DNA of 8,962 nucleotides from Flavobacteriales bacterium UBA4660 (GTDB lineage: Bacteria; Bacteroidota; Bacteroidia; Flavobacteriales_D; Sanyastnellaceae), in NCBI GenBank assembly GCA_002405435.1, contig DHLU01000018.1, forward strand, positions 1-8,962, read 5' to 3'. The position numbers and the translations under genes were made by a program. This document shows, piece after piece, positions 5,678 to 8,962 of the stretch. A model generated the notes under the pieces. The model did not search any database. It saw only the letters and a list, made by a program, of their open reading frames with translations, and was not told the origin of the DNA. Numbering within the stretch: position 1 is the first letter of the stretch; each line of letters opens with the position of its first letter.

Positions 5678-8600
5678 TGTTACCACAACCATGCGCAACC
5701 GGGGACCCAGCCCGCACGGCGCCCGTCACCATGGGTAATCAGTGTCTTCCGGTTCGCGGCATCCGCGCCAGGCACAGCAAATTCACTACCCCGATGCTGG
5801 CCCTTTTGTTGTGTTGCCTCAGCGGCATCGCCCAGAAAGAGGCCAATGTGTGGCACTTTGGCCACGGCCAGGGCCTGGATTTCAATTCAGGAGAAGCCGT
5901 TCAGATAACAGGCGCGATGAGCACCTATGAAGGCTGCACCGCCTATTGCGATTCTATGGGCAACCTGCTTTTTTACTCCAACGGTGGCGGACGCATTCCG
6001 CTGGGCGGACAAAGCACGGGCATTATCTGGAACCGAAACCACGAAATCATGTACGACATGCAGGGACTGGAAGGGGGCGGCTGGAGTGCGGGACAGTCTT
6101 CCGTTATTGTACCTGCACCCGGTGAGCCCGATGTCTATTACCTGTTTACCGTCGATGAGGTAGAACACTACGTGGATGCCACGCCCGAAATTCTCGCCCT
6201 GCAACCCAACGGACGAGGACTCCGCTATTTCAAGATCGACATGACGCTCAATGACGGTCTGGGTGAGGTAACCGTTGCCGATGTAGAGGTCTATGATTAT
6301 GCGCTTGAAGGCCTGTGTGCCATCCGCCACGCCAATGGAAGTGACTACTGGATTCTCATCAACCAGGACACTACCGGCGTGGGCGTTTATAGCGTTACCC
6401 CCGATGGCGTGGCCCTGTCATCCGTTTTTGAAACGGAAGAACCGCTGTTGAGTTCGATCAAGGCCTCGCCTTCGACGGCCATACCCGGTGTGGCCTGCTG
6501 CCACAAGGTGGTGGCCTCCGGCAAATACCTCCTCGACTTCGACCTGGAAACAGGCATACTGTCCAATCCGGAAACCCTTCCGGCGGTAGGGTCCGAAGCG
6601 GTGGAGTTCTCCCACAACGGATTTTACCTGTATTCTACCCTGAGCGGAGGCGGCTTCGGCACCCAACAACTGGTGCGTTACAACCTGCTCACCGCCTGGG
6701 AACTTGACGTGAGTGCCGTATCGACCCAGGAGGTGATTGAGCCAGACATTACGGCGTATTACATGCAGCTGGCACCCGACCACAAAATTTACTTCACCTG
6801 GTTGAATTTTCAGGGTGAATGCTTCGTCGGTTCCATTGACTGTCCCAACAACACAGCACCGTCGGTTACGCACGAAAGGTATAATTACGGCAGCGATGAT
6901 GACAGCCTCTTCTTCACACTGCCCAACTTCAGTCCCTGGATTTTTTACTCCCTCGACATCGATGCCATCGAATTTGGTCCTGATACCGTATTCCTCTGTG
7001 AAGGAGACTCGCTCATTCTTGATGCGGGTGTAGGGAATTACTGGGAATGGGGTGGCGACTGCTTCAGCGGACCTGAAGAAACCTGGCCCGACAACAGCAC
7101 GCGTTTCTTCACCGTTACCCAGCCGGGCACTTATGTAGCTTGTGTAAACGGTCCATGCAGCGACGGAGAAGGCGCAGAAGGCTGCTCATCATCCGACCAG
7201 ATTACCGTGCTTCCCTGTCCTGATCCGCCGACACCCTGCAACCTCAACCTGCCCGATTCGCTGCATGTGTGCGCCGGCGATTCCCTTGCCCTGGAAGTTG
7301 ACCTGAGCGGACTGGAAGGATACACCGCACTTCAGTGGTCGGGCGGCACCGGTACCTTCCTGCCTTCCGATACCGTGGCCAATCCTGTCTATGTGCCCTC
7401 TGCACAAGACCTGCTTCAGGGAGAAATCGCGCTCAACCTGGAAGTATTCACCTCCGGCGGCGGATTGGGTGACGGACGGCTGGTGGCCTACGACCACTCT
7501 GGTGAAGACCTCATCTTTTATATAGATCCCGGCGACGGGAGTATTGATTCGGTGCAGGAAAATACAGGGTACGACTGGACCGCCATGGGCTTCAGGGAGG
7601 CTGACTGCAAGCTCTACGGCCTGTCAAACATCGTCGTCAGCCCGGGGCTGTACAGCGTGGATCTGAGCGGCGAAAATGCCACCTTAATCAGCACATACGA
7701 TACGGAATTTTATGCCGGCGACTATGACAATGAAAACGATGTGTTTTACGCCATCGGCATGACCAGCTTCAACGGCGGAGAACCAATCGACCAGTACCTG
7801 ATTACCATCAATCCCGACGACGGCTCGCTCGATACCATAGGTAACCTTAATATACTGGGTACTGACGGATTCTTTTATGCGGTGGACGACGGCATTAACG
7901 GACTCGCCTACGATTCAGACCTCGACATCCTTTTTGCCCTGACCGACTCGGGCGAACTGTTTGAGGTGAGCACCACCGACGGTTCAGTGACCTTTGTAGG
8001 CAACTCGCAAGCGGGGCTTCGCGGACTCACCTACGACGAAGACGCAGACAAACTATGGGGAATAGATCCATTGGGTAACCTATATGAGATTGACAAATCC
8101 ACCGGCGAGGTAGTGGACAACGTGCCATGTCAGGCCAACCTGTATTTTGTAACATCACTGACGTTTGCCCGCCCGGGTTGCGAAGAAGTGGAGAGTTGCG
8201 CTGAATCGATTACCGTAGTGCTCCAAAACGAAACCACGCTGGATACGGGCAGCGACACCACCCTTTGTGCCGGCACATCGCTCTTGCTCTCGGTGCCCGG
8301 TTTCGAAGATTATCTCTGGCAAGACGGCAGTACAGACGACAATTACCTTGTGACGGAATCAGGCTTGTACACCGTTCAGGCCACCGATGCGTTTGGGTGC
8401 CCGCGCAGCGGAGATATTCAGGTGGACTTTGAAGCGGTGCCGGATCCGGATTTTGACGCCAGTCCGCAGCCAACCACCATTGAAGATACTGAGCTCACCT
8501 TTACCGCCTCCGATACCGGCGAAGGCCTCACCTACACCTGGACATTTGAACAGGGGGATCCCGGCAGTGCCGGCGGTGCCAATCCGGTGGTTACCTTCCC

Positions 8601-8958
8601 ACAGGTACCGGGAAGTTATACCGTAACACTGGTGGTGGAGAATGCGCTGGGATGCACCGACAGCCTCACATCGGTGATTATCATCGGAACGGATGGCCAG
8701 ATAACCATGCCCAACATTTTCACCCCGAACAACGACGGCACCAATGACCGGTTTATTCCGTTTGAAGAATTTCCGGGCACGTGGGAGCTACAGGTGTTTA
8801 ATCGTTGGGGCGAAATGCTCTTCCGCACAACCAACATCACTGTGGGTTGGGGCGGAGAAGATGCACCTGAGGGCACCTATTACTGGGTGCTGCTGCCTAC
8901 CGGCGACCAGCAGGGCGACAACCGCTCGGGTTATGTGCAACTGGTGCGGGGCGAGTAG
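5674..8958 (+). CDS. Type IX secreted double-propeller/PKD protein with CHU_C domain
   Basis: This gene encodes an exported protein of up to 1094 residues. Numbering here uses the ATG at 5674, which overlaps the previous stop (ATGA). Residues about 54-430 begin QKEANVWHFGHGQGLDFNSG and contain LLFYSNG, IIWNRNHEIM and VYYLFTVDE, typical of the N-terminal WD40-like beta-propeller of Bacteroidota surface proteins. Ig-like segments lie at about 437-495 and 529-597. Residues about 601-835 form a second propeller-like domain built of repeated blades. Another Ig-like segment (about 861-917), a PKD domain (about 922-1003, GSYTVTLVVENALGC) and the CHU_C domain (about 1010-1094, MPNIFTPNNDGTND and VFNRWGEMLF) complete it. 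The signal peptide core is MLALLLCCLSGIAQ (41-54). From 5674 the preceding n-region would be 40 residues, so the in-frame ATG at 5731 (M20) is a good alternative start. It is co-transcribed with the preceding gene. No catalytic residues are recognisable. The stop is a TAG at 8956-8958. Confidence 0.9.
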   Translation: MMLPQPCATGDPARTAPVTMGNQCLPVRGIRARHSKFTTPMLALLLCCLSGIAQKEANVWHFGHGQGLDFNSGEAVQITGAMSTYEGCTAYCDSMGNLLFYSNGGGRIPLGGQSTGIIWNRNHEIMYDMQGLEGGGWSAGQSSVIVPAPGEPDVYYLFTVDEVEHYVDATPEILALQPNGRGLRYFKIDMTLNDGLGEVTVADVEVYDYALEGLCAIRHANGSDYWILINQDTTGVGVYSVTPDGVALSSVFETEEPLLSSIKASPSTAIPGVACCHKVVASGKYLLDFDLETGILSNPETLPAVGSEAVEFSHNGFYLYSTLSGGGFGTQQLVRYNLLTAWELDVSAVSTQEVIEPDITAYYMQLAPDHKIYFTWLNFQGECFVGSIDCPNNTAPSVTHERYNYGSDDDSLFFTLPNFSPWIFYSLDIDAIEFGPDTVFLCEGDSLILDAGVGNYWEWGGDCFSGPEETWPDNSTRFFTVTQPGTYVACVNGPCSDGEGAEGCSSSDQITVLPCPDPPTPCNLNLPDSLHVCAGDSLALEVDLSGLEGYTALQWSGGTGTFLPSDTVANPVYVPSAQDLLQGEIALNLEVFTSGGGLGDGRLVAYDHSGEDLIFYIDPGDGSIDSVQENTGYDWTAMGFREADCKLYGLSNIVVSPGLYSVDLSGENATLISTYDTEFYAGDYDNENDVFYAIGMTSFNGGEPIDQYLITINPDDGSLDTIGNLNILGTDGFFYAVDDGINGLAYDSDLDILFALTDSGELFEVSTTDGSVTFVGNSQAGLRGLTYDEDADKLWGIDPLGNLYEIDKSTGEVVDNVPCQANLYFVTSLTFARPGCEEVESCAESITVVLQNETTLDTGSDTTLCAGTSLLLSVPGFEDYLWQDGSTDDNYLVTESGLYTVQATDAFGCPRSGDIQVDFEAVPDPDFDASPQPTTIEDTELTFTASDTGEGLTYTWTFEQGDPGSAGGANPVVTFPQVPGSYTVTLVVENALGCTDSLTSVIIIGTDGQITMPNIFTPNNDGTNDRFIPFEEFPGTWELQVFNRWGEMLFRTTNITVGWGGEDAPEGTYYWVLLPTGDQQGDNRSGYVQLVRGE
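7474..8178 (+). repeat. Blade repeats of the second beta-propeller in the 1094-residue protein
   Basis: About five degenerate repeats of 30-40 residues are visible at about residues 605-628, 646-675, 684-724, 746-778 and 787-818. Each follows a pattern of a Y/D-rich turn, then L-(Y/F)-x-(I/L), then G-x-L-(Y/F)-x-(I/V), then a (D/T)G turn. Examples are ILFALTDSGELFEVSTTDGS and KLWGIDPLGNLYEIDKSTGE. The array is conserved at protein level only; no DNA-level repeat was seen. Confidence 0.65.
8701..8955 (+). other. CHU_C type IX sorting domain of the second secreted protein
   Basis: This segment encodes about residues 1010-1094. It shares PN-FTPN-DG-ND and VFNRWGE with the domain of the preceding protein, then ends in GTYYWVLLP and SGYVQLVRGE. 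The two copies are clearly homologous but diverged, so they do not come from a very recent duplication. The role is the same as for the first: C-terminal type IX export signal. Confidence 0.88.
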
Positions 8959-8962
8959 CGGT

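Noticed and set aside
3515..5736. Shared 12-mer GTCACCATGGGT at 3515-3526 and 5725-5736
   Set aside because: Flanks do not align and one copy is inside a domain while the other is at a possible start. This is best explained by chance and shared codon use.
1..8962. CRISPR arrays, tRNA genes, insertion sequences, integrase attachment sites
   Set aside because: I read for regular repeats, cloverleaf-like segments, transposase motifs and terminal inverted repeats and saw none that could be supported.

Overview
The window looks like a chromosomal piece of a fairly GC-rich member of the Bacteroidota. The strongest evidence is two consecutive large secreted proteins, each ending in the gliding-motility-associated C-terminal domain (CHU_C, the type B sorting signal of the type IX secretion system). 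This signal is essentially restricted to Bacteroidota. AT-rich leaders without a clear Shine-Dalgarno sequence and CCTTT-containing -7-like promoter sequences fit the same phylum. I see no rRNA, tRNA, CRISPR array, transposase or phage gene.

Layout. At the left edge, on the minus strand, lies a possible start of a gene that runs out of the window (1-70). Next come a ribonuclease D-like DEDDy exonuclease with an HRDC domain (71-1270, minus) and, upstream of it in the same direction, a small stand-alone von Willebrand factor A (vWA) protein with a complete MIDAS (1293-1925, minus). The two are 22 nt apart and probably co-transcribed, vWA first. A 115-nt divergent intergenic region (1926-2040) contains a perfect 14-bp palindrome. 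It separates this pair from a plus-strand gene (2041-3204) for a 387-residue protein that I cannot assign to a named family. That protein has a four-cysteine zinc-binding-like motif in the middle and a C-terminal half that looks like a winged-helix or similar DNA-binding domain.

The right two thirds (3311-8958) hold a two-gene plus-strand unit with a 4-nt ATGA overlap. The first gene encodes a 788-residue exported protein: signal peptide, beta-rich N-terminal domain, Cys-containing module, Ig/PKD-like domains and CHU_C. The second encodes an exported protein of up to 1094 residues: N-terminal beta-propeller, Ig-like domains, a second repeat-built propeller, Ig-like and PKD domains, and CHU_C. 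Both are expected to cross the outer membrane through the type IX system and to be displayed or released. Their substrate or adhesion target cannot be read from the sequence.

The most promising place for something undescribed is the 387-residue Cys4/DNA-binding-like protein and its divergent arrangement with the vWA/RNase D pair. The evidence for a functional system is only gene order plus the palindrome. No known defence or conflict system can be named here.
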